A DNA stretch of 64,000 nucleotides from Paracoccus fontiphilus (GCF_017356265.1 NZ_JAFNAW010000005.1:1-64000); one strand, 5' to 3'. Counted from the stretch's first letter, positions 1 to 9,353 are shown. The notes: generated from the sequence alone by a model not told the origin. Numbers and translations: made by a program.

Positions 1-88
1 CTTGACCACTGAATGACCCGAAAACCATAATCAAAGGTGGGTCAGTTCTCGATGGAAAACCTGGGTCACTTCTGGGTGGAAATCAACA
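1..88 (+). mobile_element. End of an IS21-type insertion sequence (partial)
   Basis: Two similar 21-bp direct repeats, both starting TGGGTCA and ending TGGAAA, lie at 38-58 and 62-82 in the same orientation, and the segment closes with CAACA at 84-88. Repeated TGGGTCA blocks just inside a terminal CA are typical of IS21-family ends, which serve as multiple transposase binding sites. The bases 1-12 read as three codons and a TGA, possibly the end of istB, but too little is visible to assign a gene. The rest of the element would lie to the left of the window. Confidence 0.5.
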
Positions 89-91
89 TGT

Positions 92-112
92 AGGTAGCTT
101 TGAAAGCTACCT
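92..112. repeat. 21-bp near-perfect palindrome
   Basis: AGGTAGCTTT and its exact reverse complement flank a single central G at 102. The one-base centre makes a transcript hairpin unlikely, so a protein-binding palindrome is the simpler reading. It sits directly outside the IS21-type end. No function is assigned. Confidence 0.35.
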
Positions 113-391
113 GTCTGCCCCTTACGCCGGGGAGGCGCTCCATCGCCCTGCGGGCAATTGCGCGGATGATATTCATCATCCTTGCGGCCGGCCATGCTGG
201 CCCGGCCAGAAAAATAATATTTTAAAAAAAACTAATATTTTTCTATTCGAGAAATGTCTATTACTCAAAATGCGAGCTTACGTTTCTCCTTCGCCGCGCT
301 ACCGCGCGGGTTCGGGAACGAGCCCAATCCTCTTCCCTTCCTTCCCGAACGGGGCCCGGGGCGGAGCCCCGCTTATAAGTTTGGCCTACGC
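113..391. other. Gene-free stretch between the IS end and the integrase
   Basis: No credible gene is seen. Bases about 212-245 are very AT-rich, with runs of A and T around AATATT on both sides, in an otherwise GC-rich window. That would fit a recombination or protein-binding region of a mobile element, or a degenerate integrase terminator. Open frames here are short and lack recognisable motifs. Confidence 0.4.
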
Positions 392-2191
392 TCAGAACAC
401 GCGGGGCAAAGCGTCGATAGCGGGTTTCAGCATGGTCAGCGGCGTCCTGCTTCCGTAGCGTCTGTCCTCTTCTCCGGCCAGCGCGTGACCGAGCAGGTGG
501 TGCCGTGTCACCTCCGGCAACCCTTGCTCGTATCGCAACTCGTTGGTTACGTAATGCCGGAATGAATGGAAGTTCTTGTCTTGTGCCGCCTGACCCAACT
601 GCTTCTCCAAGGTCTTGCTCCAATGGTAGGCAATGCTGGCGCCCAGGCCAGCGCGTTTTGACTTGCGCTTCAATTCTGGGAATACAGGCCCATTCGCCAG
701 GGCTTGGACGTGGGCGAGAAAGCCCATTTCGATGAGGTGTTCGTGGATTGGGACCTTGCGCCGTGACTGCTTGTTCTTGATCCGGCGAAGTCTATTGTTC
801 TTGATGCTAAACGCCCACACCCCCTCTTCCTGAATGATCTCGTCACACAGAAGGCCTGCAATCTCCTCGCGGCGGGCGCCGGAATAAGCGGCAATAAGCG
901 GGATCCAGAACAGGCCGTCGCGAACAATAATCTCCCCTGGCTTGGTTCGGCTGCTGGTGCTGGCGCTGCCGCGCCAGATTGCCCCATTGAAGATGGCGAC
1001 AACGTCGTCCCGCGCGAATGGTGGGACTTTCTCCTGTTCGTCCTCTTCGTCAGTCTCCCGCAAGTCGCTGATGTCCAGCAAGGGGTCGAGAGCGATCCCT
1101 TCAGACCTCGCCTGCTTCAGCATCTGCCCGATGAAGCCGAGGTTCCTGTTCACTGTCGCCGGAGCAAGTCCGACCTCCGCCTCACGCGCGGAGGCTGCGG
1201 CGATAATCTCCGACAGTGGCATGTTCTTCTCTTTCGAGCTTTTGCGATATGTTGGCGGCAGTTGCGCCATGGTATCGCAAAAGCGAGCAAGGTCCGCCTG
1301 CCGCAGTCTGCGGATATCGCTGACCGCAGTTGCCTCGACAAGCAGAGCTGCCGTGTTTCTGATCTGATAGGCGGTCGTATCGGTTGCCTTGCCCCGCGCT
1401 TCCTTCTTTGAGGCCAACCGATCGGCGACAGCAGAAATCGCCGGGTCGTAGTCCGGCTCCTCCTCCGGCAGTGATTCACTGATCTGAGAGGCAGTCGGAG
1501 GCGCGCTGACAGTTTTCCCTGTGAGGGATTCGGCAAGATCGAGCGCCTCTGTCAGCTTGGGATCAGTTCGACGGCTGGCACTGAGATAGGCTGCCGCGCG
1601 TCCGCGGAGGTAGATCTGCCGCGAGTCCAGAAACTGATGGACGTTCAGCCCTGGGAGGCCTGCAAGCTCTGCAGCGGCGCGTCTGATCTTCGTCTCTACA
1701 GCCTCGCTCAGAGCTTCGCCTGCGGCTTGCTGGAGGTAGCTGTCAATCTTCGGCAGGTCCTGCGCCGGAACACCGTCAGCAACGATCTCCGCGCGTTCTA
1801 CTTCGCCAAGATCGGCGCTGACCCCGTCTCGGGCGAGAAGTCGCAAGGCATGCCCCAGCGCACGATCTTCGGCTGCATTGGTTCGGGCATAGCCCGTCTC
1901 GCGGCTATCCGACTGCGCCCGATTGCGCCGGTCGATGCGCTCAAGCTCCTCCCGAACCACACGCTCAAGCCATTTCCTCGCGGCCTCCCGCGTCAATCCG
2001 TCCAGCGCCATCGCCTCGAAAACCTGATCACTTTCGAACGTCACGATGCCGCCAAGGCGTCGCGCTGTCCACGGGCAAGCCGTGCCGAGACTGATCTGAA
2101 GGTGAATTCCGTCGCATGGCACCCTGGCCGGAATTCTGCGTCGCCACGTGTAGATTGCGCCGCGTCGAAAGACGAAGTTGACGATGCCCAC
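392..2191 (-). CDS. Tyrosine recombinase / phage-type integrase
   Basis: A 599-residue site-specific recombinase. The N-terminus is the short basic module common at the start of large DUF6538-type integrases, followed by a long helical arm-binding and core-binding region. The catalytic set is visible in the C-terminal third: the first Arg in SGARREE (about 442), HSFRH (about 542-546), the His of LLGHA (about 568) and the nucleophile Tyr in DRRYG (about 579), so it looks complete. Translation starts at a GTG with AAGGGGG upstream; an in-frame TAA five codons before it excludes an earlier start. The 5' end faces the 3' end of tRNA-Gln about 118 bp away, the usual arrangement of an integrase next to its attachment site. 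It probably mobilised an island extending left of the window. Confidence 0.9.
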   Translation of the reverse strand: MGIVNFVFRRGAIYTWRRRIPARVPCDGIHLQISLGTACPWTARRLGGIVTFESDQVFEAMALDGLTREAARKWLERVVREELERIDRRNRAQSDSRETGYARTNAAEDRALGHALRLLARDGVSADLGEVERAEIVADGVPAQDLPKIDSYLQQAAGEALSEAVETKIRRAAAELAGLPGLNVHQFLDSRQIYLRGRAAAYLSASRRTDPKLTEALDLAESLTGKTVSAPPTASQISESLPEEEPDYDPAISAVADRLASKKEARGKATDTTAYQIRNTAALLVEATAVSDIRRLRQADLARFCDTMAQLPPTYRKSSKEKNMPLSEIIAAASAREAEVGLAPATVNRNLGFIGQMLKQARSEGIALDPLLDISDLRETDEEDEQEKVPPFARDDVVAIFNGAIWRGSASTSSRTKPGEIIVRDGLFWIPLIAAYSGARREEIAGLLCDEIIQEEGVWAFSIKNNRLRRIKNKQSRRKVPIHEHLIEMGFLAHVQALANGPVFPELKRKSKRAGLGASIAYHWSKTLEKQLGQAAQDKNFHSFRHYVTNELRYEQGLPEVTRHHLLGHALAGEEDRRYGSRTPLTMLKPAIDALPRVF

Positions 2192-2308
2192 CTTTAAGCC
2201 CCCTTACGGTTGGGCGCAGCACCATTGATGGGCAATCATGGAGGACATGAGTCCCTTTGACTGCCTCGCGGCCTCTTCAGGTAAAGCTTTCAAGAACTTG
2301 GATGATGT

Positions 2309-2383
2309 TGGCTGGGGCGGTAGGATTCGAACCTACGGTACACGGTACCAAAAACCGATGCCTTACCACTTGGCCACGCCCCA
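2309..2383 (-). tRNA. tRNA-Gln(UUG)
   Basis: Read on the minus strand, this 75-nt gene has a 7-bp acceptor stem TGGGGCG/CGCCCCA, a D-arm GCCAAGTGGTAAGGC, a T-arm GTAGG-TTCGAAT-CCTAC and an encoded GCCA end. The anticodon loop TTTTGGT gives UUG, decoding glutamine. The outermost anticodon-stem pair would be U-U (27:43), a small oddity. Its 3' end points at the integrase gene, so it is the probable attachment site of the island on the left. Confidence 0.93.
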
Positions 2384-2477
2384 ACTGTGGGAGGGTGAAT
2401 AGCCAAGCCTGCGCGGGGGTGCAAGCCGAAAAATACCAAAACTTGTCAGTATTCCAAACGGGCATTATGCCGCGCGG

Positions 2478-3650
2478 ATGGAACAAGTTGACCTTCTCAT
2501 CTTGGGCGCCGGAGCGGCGGGATTGTTCTGCGCAGGCTCGGCCCTTCGCCAAGGACGGCGCGTCCTGGTGCTGGATCATGCCGGAAATCCGGGCGAAAAG
2601 ATCCGCATCTCGGGCGGCGGGCGGTGCAACTTCACCAATCTCGCCACCGCGCCGGACAGGTTCTTGTCCCGAAACCCGCGATTCTCTGCAAGCGCGCTGT
2701 CCCGCTATGGCGCCCGGGACTTCGTGCGGCTTGTCGACCAGGCCGGCATTTCCTGGCATGAAAAGACGCAAGGGCAGCTGTTCTGTGACGGAAAGGCGAC
2801 GCAGATCACGAGGATGCTGCTGGACCGGATGCAAGGCGCCGAGCTGCGGATGCAAACCGCCCTGCATACCGTCAGCCACGACGGCATTGGCTTCATGGTC
2901 GAGACATCTGCAGGCACCGTCCGCGCCGCGCAACTGGTCGTGGCGACCGGCGGCAAATCCATCCCGAAGATCGGAGCCACGGGGTTCGCCTATGACATTG
3001 CCGCGCAATTCGGACTGCGCATGGTCGAGACCCGCGCGGCTCTTGTTCCACTGACCTTTGCCGAACAGGAACTGGCGCTTTGCCGCCCCCTGGCAGGCGT
3101 TTCGGTCGAGGCCGAGATTCGTCACGGCGGCGGCGGTTTCCGGGATGCGCTGCTGTTTACGCATCGCGGGCTCAGCGGGCCGGTGATCCTGCAGATTTCA
3201 AGCTTCTGGACGCCGGGCGAGACGCTGCGGGTCAACCTGGCCCCCGACCACGACATTGCGTCAGAATTGAAGGCAGGTCGCGGCCAGGCAGGGCGGGTCA
3301 GCGTCGCCTCGGCCCTCGGCCGCTTCCTTCCCGCCCGTCTGGCTGCCGCGATCTGCGAGGAAACGGGTCTGACGCAGGCGCGGCTGGCCGACCAGCCGAA
3401 CAAGCGGCTGGAGGCGATCGGCGCGCGCGTCAACGGATGGCAGGTTCGCCCGGTAGGGACCGAAGGCTATCGCACGGCGGAAGTGACGCTTGGCGGCATC
3501 GACACGCGCGACCTGGACGCCCGCACCATGCAGGCACGCAAGATGCCGGGGCTGTTCTTCATCGGCGAATGTGTCGACGTCACGGGCTGGCTGGGCGGCT
3601 ATAACTTCCAATGGGCATGGGCGTCCGCGGATGCGGCAGGACGCGCCTAG
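2478..3650 (+). CDS. HI0933/YhiN (BaiN-like) family FAD-dependent oxidoreductase
   Basis: A 390-residue flavoprotein of the HI0933/YhiN family, whose physiological substrate is not established. The N-terminal dinucleotide-binding motif GAGAAGL (about residues 10-16) and the family motif ISGGGRCNFTN (about 47-57) are intact, as are VATGGKSIPKIG in the middle and the C-terminal FIGECVDVTGWLGGYNFQWA block that closes the FAD site. Length is normal. The stop overlaps the convergent kdsA stop by four bases, so the two genes share their 3' ends. The ATG at 2478 is chosen because the FAD motif follows at the expected distance. Confidence 0.88.
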   Translation: MEQVDLLILGAGAAGLFCAGSALRQGRRVLVLDHAGNPGEKIRISGGGRCNFTNLATAPDRFLSRNPRFSASALSRYGARDFVRLVDQAGISWHEKTQGQLFCDGKATQITRMLLDRMQGAELRMQTALHTVSHDGIGFMVETSAGTVRAAQLVVATGGKSIPKIGATGFAYDIAAQFGLRMVETRAALVPLTFAEQELALCRPLAGVSVEAEIRHGGGGFRDALLFTHRGLSGPVILQISSFWTPGETLRVNLAPDHDIASELKAGRGQAGRVSVASALGRFLPARLAAAICEETGLTQARLADQPNKRLEAIGARVNGWQVRPVGTEGYRTAEVTLGGIDTRDLDARTMQARKMPGLFFIGECVDVTGWLGGYNFQWAWASADAAGRA

Positions 3651-4489
3651 CCCATCACCGGGTCGGCCTTGGCCAGCCTGTCGAACGTCATCAACGATTC
3701 GACAAGGGCGGGCATCCGGTCCAGCGGGATCATGTTCGGCCCGTCCGAGGGCGCGCAATCGGGGTCCTCATGCGTTTCGATGAAGACGCCCGCCACACCC
3801 AGCGCCACGGCCGCGCGGGCCATCACGGGCGCGAACTCTCGCTGCCCGCCTGACGAGCCCCCCTGCCCGCCCGGCTGCTGCACGGAATGCGTCGCATCCA
3901 TGATGACCGGATAGCCGGTGCGCGCCATGATCGGCAAGGACCGCATGTCAGCCACCAGCGTGTTGTAGCCGAAGCTGACGCCGCGTTCGGTCAGCAGGAT
4001 GTTGTCGTTCCCGGTCGAGGCGACCTTGTCGGCGACATTCGCCATGTCCCAGGGGGCCAGGAACTGCCCCTTCTTGATATTGACCACCGCGCCGGTTTTC
4101 CCCGCGGCCAGCAACAGATCCGTCTGGCGCGACAGAAAGGCGGGGATCTGGATCACGTCCACCGCCTGCGCCGCAAGAACCGCTTGCCCGGCATCGTGAA
4201 CGTCGGTCAGGACCGGGCAGCCAAGCCGGTCGCGCACCGTGGACAGGATGGTCAACCCTTCCTCGATCCCCACGCCGCGCCGTCCCTTCAGCGAAGTCCG
4301 GTTGGCCTTGTCGTAGCTGGCCTTGAAGACATAGCTTGCCCCGGCCTTCGCGCAGGCCTCGGCCATCCGCTCTCCGATCATCAGGGCATGGTCCAGGGTT
4401 TCAAGCTGGCAGGGACCGGCAATCACCGTCAGGGGCAGATCGTTGCCGCAGGAAAGGTTGCGGATGCGGATGTGCTTGGGCGGGGTCAT
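3647..4489 (-). CDS. kdsA: 3-deoxy-8-phosphooctulonate synthase (Kdo-8-P synthase)
   Basis: Condenses phosphoenolpyruvate with arabinose-5-phosphate to Kdo-8-phosphate, the precursor of Kdo in lipid A core and group 2-type capsule linkers. The 280-residue protein shows IAGPCQLE near residue 25, KASYDKANR and GCPVLTDVH, which line the PEP and metal site. The Cys in AGPC marks the metal-dependent class, as in Aquifex, rather than the E. coli-type enzyme, which has Asn there. It is the third gene of a kpsT-kpsE-kdsA run; its ATG overlaps the stop of the preceding gene (ATGA), indicating translational coupling. Confidence 0.95.
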   Translation of the reverse strand: MTPPKHIRIRNLSCGNDLPLTVIAGPCQLETLDHALMIGERMAEACAKAGASYVFKASYDKANRTSLKGRRGVGIEEGLTILSTVRDRLGCPVLTDVHDAGQAVLAAQAVDVIQIPAFLSRQTDLLLAAGKTGAVVNIKKGQFLAPWDMANVADKVASTGNDNILLTERGVSFGYNTLVADMRSLPIMARTGYPVIMDATHSVQQPGGQGGSSGGQREFAPVMARAAVALGVAGVFIETHEDPDCAPSDGPNMIPLDRMPALVESLMTFDRLAKADPVMG

Positions 4490-6231
4490 GTGGATACCTG
4501 TTCGCGAAGGATCGAGGCTGTCAGCGACAGCATCAGATAGATACCCGAAAAGATCAGAAAGGCCACCAGCGTATTCTGGAATGCCTTGGGATAGGTCGCC
4601 TCGTCCGGCGGCACGGGCGCGACGGACAGCGACAGATAGCGGACCTGCTTGTTGGCCTCGATCCGTGCGGCTTCCATCTGCGCGGCGGCGGTGGCCAGCA
4701 GCTCCTGCCGGGTCAGAAGGTCGCTTTCCGCAATTCTCAGTTCGCCCGAGATGAGCGCAAGGGAATTGCGCCCGTCATTGCTTTCGGTCAGTTGCGTCCG
4801 CGTTTCCGCGATCATCTCCTCCAGCCGAGTGATGTCGCCCCGGACGGCGGTGACGCGACTTTCCAGCGGCTGCGGGTTCGACAGCAACTGTCCCAGTTCA
4901 AGGCGCTTCGTGGCCAGTTGCGTTTCAAGGGCCGAGATCTGGTTCATGATCACCGTGCCCTCGGCCGCCGGATCCAGGACGCCCAGCGTTTGCTGCAGTT
5001 CCTGCACCCGGCGCTGCGCCGCCAGCACCTTGGCCTCGGCATCCTCGTAGATCTGGATCGCGCCTTCCATCTGATCCTCGCGCAGGCGAGAGGTCATCTG
5101 GTCCACCTGTTCTTCCGCATAGGCGATCAGCGCCAGCGAAAAGTCGTGGCTTTGCTGGGGATCGGGGGCGATCACCTCCATGTCGATCATCCCCTCGGTC
5201 GGGTCGTAGCCGATCTTGACCGATTTCCGGTAAAGCTCGAACGTCTCCTCGTTCGTGGCATCTGCGGAAAGCCGCTTGACGGGATCGATGGCGGGGTTCT
5301 GGTAAGCCCCCCTGAAGCCCTTGTCCGCGTCCAGCCGCAGCATGGCATCGCGCGAGGTCAGGTAGCTTTGTACCGCCACCGAATCCGTGTTCGTGCCCAT
5401 CAGCCCACCGGTCACGGCATCGCCCAGGCCGCCGGCCATGCCGCCCTGGCTTTGGGCGGACTGGATGCGGAACTGCGACACGGTCGCGTACAAGGGCGTG
5501 GCAAGCCGGAAGTAGTACCAGCCCGCCAGCGCGGTCGGAATGATCACGAACGCCAGCAACCGCAGCGTCAGCATGACCATCCGCCGCCGCCGGCGCAGCG
5601 CGATGTCGCGCTGGATGCGGTATATCTCGGCCGCGCGCTTTTCCTCGGTCAGCACCTCTCGCGAAGGCAGTTCGCTCCGGACGGGACCGACATCGGTGCC
5701 GGGCTTCACGGCGGGCGCCGCGGGACCCTTTCGCGGCATCACCACGGGCGTGTTTGCCGCAGGCTTGGCCTGCGCGCGAGTGCCTTCGCTGGACAGGATC
5801 TGCCCCAGGGCCGCGCGGTGCGACGGATCGATGCCACGCTGCCGCAAGCGCAGCACGGCCTCCTCGTCAGAGCCGACCTCGATCTGGTGCAGGGTCGCGA
5901 TCCGGCGCGCGATCCGCAACTGGCGCTCTGACAGGTTCTCCTTGCGGATCAGGTCCAGTTGCGCGTCCAGTTCATCCTCGCTTGCGGGTTCGGGCACGTT
6001 GGTCGGCGGAACATGCCCCAGCCCGTCGTCGACGGGGTCGGTGCGCATGAAACGGGCACGCTCGTCCTCTGGCAAGGCGCCCGCCCCCCCGGCCTTCTTG
6101 CGGACCGAAATCCGGATGTTGGCGTCCGAGAACGGGCGTTCGGCCGCGTCGCCCGCTTGCGGCTGGGCTTGCGGGCGAACCGATTCGGCTGCCGAGGCGT
6201 GATAGCGGCGGGCCTTAGGCGGTGTAGTCAT
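4486..6231 (-). CDS. KpsE/Wzz-type capsule polysaccharide export inner-membrane protein
   Basis: A 581-residue polysaccharide co-polymerase/export protein. Two membrane segments bracket a long periplasmic region: one near residues 175-200 (LRLLAFVIIPTALAGWYYF) and one near the C-terminus (AFLIFSGIYLMLSLTAS). Between them are coiled-coil stretches typical of KpsE/RkpS proteins. The first 170 or so residues form an unusually long, charged and Pro/Ala-rich cytoplasmic extension. Start: the ATG at 6231 is preferred over a TTG seven codons upstream; it overlaps the end of the ATPase gene by 17 bp. With the KpsT-like ATPase upstream it should form part of an ABC-dependent capsule exporter. The KpsM permease is not adjacent. 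Confidence 0.8.
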   Translation of the reverse strand: MTTPPKARRYHASAAESVRPQAQPQAGDAAERPFSDANIRISVRKKAGGAGALPEDERARFMRTDPVDDGLGHVPPTNVPEPASEDELDAQLDLIRKENLSERQLRIARRIATLHQIEVGSDEEAVLRLRQRGIDPSHRAALGQILSSEGTRAQAKPAANTPVVMPRKGPAAPAVKPGTDVGPVRSELPSREVLTEEKRAAEIYRIQRDIALRRRRRMVMLTLRLLAFVIIPTALAGWYYFRLATPLYATVSQFRIQSAQSQGGMAGGLGDAVTGGLMGTNTDSVAVQSYLTSRDAMLRLDADKGFRGAYQNPAIDPVKRLSADATNEETFELYRKSVKIGYDPTEGMIDMEVIAPDPQQSHDFSLALIAYAEEQVDQMTSRLREDQMEGAIQIYEDAEAKVLAAQRRVQELQQTLGVLDPAAEGTVIMNQISALETQLATKRLELGQLLSNPQPLESRVTAVRGDITRLEEMIAETRTQLTESNDGRNSLALISGELRIAESDLLTRQELLATAAAQMEAARIEANKQVRYLSLSVAPVPPDEATYPKAFQNTLVAFLIFSGIYLMLSLTASILREQVST

Positions 6232-6868
6232 AATACTGTTTCGCCTCAGCAAGGGATTCGAATGAATAAAGCCGACCGTCGCGCAGGATGGCGGCCGACC
6301 GGCAGAATTTCTCGATGGTGGCGGGTTGGTGGGACACGATCACGACGGTCGCGGTTTTCAGCCGGTCATAAAGGACCGCGCCAGCCTTGCGGTTGAATTC
6401 GGCATCCGTCGTCTGCGGCATGCCTTCGTCGATCAGGTAGATGTCGAATTCAAGCGCGAGCAGCAGGGAAAAGGTAAATCGCTGCCTCATCCCGGCCGAA
6501 TAGGTCCCGACGGGCATGTCGAAATATTCGTCGATATCCGTCAGCCAGCGCGTGAATGCGGAAACATAATCCGGATCCAGCCCGTAGATCCGGGCGATAT
6601 AGCGCGCGTTCTCGTTGGCGGAATGCTTGCTGACGACGCCCCCCATGAAGCCCAGGGGAAAGGAAATGCGGCAGGTCCGGCGGATCGTGCCCTCATCGGG
6701 CTTTTCCAGCCCGCACATCATGTTGACCAGCGTGGTCTTGCCGGTCCCGTTCGGCGCAAGGATGCCCAGCGAATTGCCGAGTTCGACCCGGAAGGATGCC
6801 TGATCCAGGATCACCTTGCGCCGCGTTCCCGTCCAGAAGGACTTCGAGACATTGTCGAATTCCAGCAT
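6215..6868 (-). CDS. KpsT-type polysaccharide ABC transporter ATPase
   Basis: A 217-residue ATP-binding subunit of an ABC-2 type capsule exporter. Walker A is APNGTGKTT (about residues 38-46), the signature is YSAGMRQRF and Walker B is FDIYLIDEGM. The short length and the SFPLGFMGG segment match KpsT/CtrD-type exporters. It is first in the operon with the KpsE-like gene and kdsA, so it probably energises export of a Kdo-linked surface polysaccharide. The partner permease must be encoded elsewhere, because the next gene upstream is divergent. Confidence 0.85.
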   Translation of the reverse strand: MLEFDNVSKSFWTGTRRKVILDQASFRVELGNSLGILAPNGTGKTTLVNMMCGLEKPDEGTIRRTCRISFPLGFMGGVVSKHSANENARYIARIYGLDPDYVSAFTRWLTDIDEYFDMPVGTYSAGMRQRFTFSLLLALEFDIYLIDEGMPQTTDAEFNRKAGAVLYDRLKTATVVIVSHQPATIEKFCRSAAILRDGRLYSFESLAEAKQYYDYTA

Positions 6869-7030
6869 CGGTCATCCCTGCCGCCGCGCAGCTTCGCAAT
6901 TCCGGACAGCCCGGCGCGGGCGACACTAGTATTGGGCGAGCGATGTGTCCAGTTTTCACCCTCCGTGATGCCCGAAGGCCCGCTTCTTGTCACCCCTACA
7001 AACACGCCGCATTTTCACTATCTGTTCCCC

Positions 7031-7618
7031 ATGCCATCGCTTGAACACTCCATCACCGCCTGCCGCTTGTGCGCGCCGCGTTTCGCCGACACCGCCACGG
7101 CCCACGAGCCCCGGCCGGTCGTCTGGTTCAGGCCGGGCGCGCGCATCCTTGTTGTCGGGCAGGCGCCCGGAATGCGCGTGCATCGCAGCGGACGCCCTTT
7201 CACGGACAGGTCGGGCGACCGGCTGCGCGACTGGATGGGCGTGGACCAGTCGATCTTCTACGATCGCGACCGCATTGCCATCGTGCCGATGGCTTTCTGC
7301 TTTCCGGGCTATGACCTGCGCGGGTCCGACCTGCCGCCGCCGTCCCTCTGCGCGCAGACCTGGCGCCATCAGGTGTTGCAGCAGTTGCAGCCCCGGCTGA
7401 CGCTTCTGGTGGGCGGATACGCCATCCGGTGGCACCTGGGGCAGCGGGACGTGACCGCCACGGTCGCGTCGTGGCGCGACCATGCGCCGGCGGTCTTCCC
7501 CCTGCCCCATCCGTCCTGGCGCAACACCGGCTGGCTGCGCCGCAACCCGTGGTTCGAGACAGACCTTCTGCCCGCCCTGCGGGGCGCCGTCCGCGCCGAG
7601 CTGACGCGCAACGACTGA
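7031..7618 (+). CDS. Uracil-DNA glycosylase superfamily protein
   Basis: A 195-residue protein of the uracil-DNA glycosylase fold. The N-terminal ITACRLC pair of cysteines (residues 11 and 14), the motif VVGQAPGMRVHRSGRPF that forms the active-site loop in this group, LLVGGYAI in the core and the C-terminal HPSWRN (equivalent to the HPSP-type motif) support the family. Further cysteines in the middle could complete an iron-sulfur site as in family 4/5 enzymes, but this cannot be confirmed. The ATG at 7031 is chosen because the Cys motif starts about ten residues later; an in-frame ATG at 6968 would add an unconserved leader. Activity on uracil is not certain. Confidence 0.75.
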   Translation: MPSLEHSITACRLCAPRFADTATAHEPRPVVWFRPGARILVVGQAPGMRVHRSGRPFTDRSGDRLRDWMGVDQSIFYDRDRIAIVPMAFCFPGYDLRGSDLPPPSLCAQTWRHQVLQQLQPRLTLLVGGYAIRWHLGQRDVTATVASWRDHAPAVFPLPHPSWRNTGWLRRNPWFETDLLPALRGAVRAELTRND

Positions 7619-7682
7619 ACTTTCGTCGGGCGGCGCAAGCCATCGGTTGACAGGGTGACACTGGTCGGGCCATGCCGTTTCC

Positions 7683-9353
7683 ATGACGACCGACATCCTG
7701 ATCGCCCGCGCCGCCCGCAAGTTGCCCATCGCCGAGATCGCCGCCAGGCTGGGCCTGAGCGACAGCGACATCCTGCGGTATGGCCATGACAAGGCGAAGA
7801 TTTCGCATCATGCCCTTGCCGGGCTGGCGGATCGGCCGCGCGGCCGCCTGGTGCTGGTGACGGCCATCAACCCCACCCCTGCGGGAGAGGGAAAGACGAC
7901 AACGACCGTCGGCCTGGGCGACGCGCTGAACCGCATCGGCAAGCGCGCGACCGTCTGCATCCGCGAGGCGAGCCTTGGGCCGAACTTCGGCATGAAGGGC
8001 GGCGCGGCGGGCGGCGGCCATGCCCAGATCGTGCCGATGGAGGAGATGAACCTTCATTTCACCGGCGACTTCCACGCGATCACGGCCGCCCACAACCTGC
8101 TGGCCGCGATGATCGACAACCACATCTACTGGGGCAACGACCTGGACATCGACACGCGCCGGATCACCTGGCGCCGCGTGATGGACATGAACGACCGTGC
8201 CCTGCGCGACATCGTCGTGGGACTTGGCGGCGTGTCGAACGGGTTTTCCCGGCAGACAGGCTTTGACATCACCGTGGCGTCAGAGGTGATGGCGATCCTC
8301 TGCCTGGCCCGCGACCTGGACGACCTGCACGCGCGACTTGGGCGGATCGTCATCGGCTATACCCGCGACCGCCGTCCTGTGACCGCCCGCGACCTGAAGG
8401 CGGACGGGGCGATGACCGTCCTGCTGCGCGACGCGCTGCAGCCGAACCTGGTCCAGACGCTGGAAAACAACCCGGCCCTTGTCCATGGCGGTCCCTTCGC
8501 CAACATCGCGCATGGCTGCAACAGCGTCATCGCCACGGACACGGCCTTGCGCCTGTCCGACTATGTCGTGACCGAGGCAGGCTTCGGCGCCGACCTGGGG
8601 GCCGAGAAGTTCCTGGACATCAAGTGCCGCCTGGCCGGGCTTTCGCCCGATGCCGTCGTGCTGGTTGCGACCGTCCGGGCGCTGAAGATGAACGGCGGCG
8701 TCCCCAAGGAAGACCTCGCGTCCGAGAATGTCGCCGCCGTGGTCCGAGGCTGCGCCAACCTGGGCCGCCATATCGAGAACCTGCGCGGCTTCGGGCTGCC
8801 GCTGGTGGTCGCGGTCAACCATTTCGCCGGCGACACGCCGGCCGAGATCCGGGCGCTTCAGGACTACTGCGCCCATCACGGTGCCAAGGCCATCCTGTGC
8901 CAGCACTGGGCCAAGGGCGGCGCCGGAGCCGAGGATCTGGCCCGGCAGGTGGTGGCCCTGGTCGAGGGGGGCGAAGCGGATTTTCACACCCTCTATCCCG
9001 ACTCCATGTCGCTGTGGCAGAAGATCGAGACGATCTGCACCCGCATCCACCGCGCCGCCCATGTCGAGGCCCTGCCCGGCGTGCGCGCCCAACTGGACCT
9101 GTGGGAGGAAGAGGGTCACGGCCACCTGCCCGTCTGCATCGCCAAGACGCAGTATTCGTTTTCGACCGATCCCGCGTTGCGCGGTGCACCCGAAGGCCAT
9201 GTCATTCCGGTCCGAGAGGTCCGGCTGAACGCCGGTGCGGGCTTCGTTGTGGCGATCTGCGGCGAGATCATGACGATGCCCGGACTGCCGCGCCATCCTG
9301 CCGCCGAAGTCATCGGCCTCAACGACCTGGGCCAGATCGAGGGGCTGTTCTAG
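7683..9353 (+). CDS. fhs: Formate--tetrahydrofolate ligase
   Basis: Makes 10-formyl-THF from formate, THF and ATP, feeding purine synthesis and C1 metabolism. The 556-residue length is standard. The nucleotide loop [16 protein letters not shown] (about residues 62-77), the downstream [20 protein letters not shown] and the conserved [10 protein letters not shown] and [15 protein letters not shown] blocks are intact. The ATG at 7683 follows the upstream gene by 64 bp. The stop overlaps the stop of the convergent gene by four bases. Confidence 0.97.
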   Translation: MTTDILIARAARKLPIAEIAARLGLSDSDILRYGHDKAKISHHALAGLADRPRGRLVLVTAINPTPAGEGKTTTTVGLGDALNRIGKRATVCIREASLGPNFGMKGGAAGGGHAQIVPMEEMNLHFTGDFHAITAAHNLLAAMIDNHIYWGNDLDIDTRRITWRRVMDMNDRALRDIVVGLGGVSNGFSRQTGFDITVASEVMAILCLARDLDDLHARLGRIVIGYTRDRRPVTARDLKADGAMTVLLRDALQPNLVQTLENNPALVHGGPFANIAHGCNSVIATDTALRLSDYVVTEAGFGADLGAEKFLDIKCRLAGLSPDAVVLVATVRALKMNGGVPKEDLASENVAAVVRGCANLGRHIENLRGFGLPLVVAVNHFAGDTPAEIRALQDYCAHHGAKAILCQHWAKGGAGAEDLARQVVALVEGGEADFHTLYPDSMSLWQKIETICTRIHRAAHVEALPGVRAQLDLWEEEGHGHLPVCIAKTQYSFSTDPALRGAPEGHVIPVREVRLNAGAGFVVAICGEIMTMPGLPRHPAAEVIGLNDLGQIEGLF

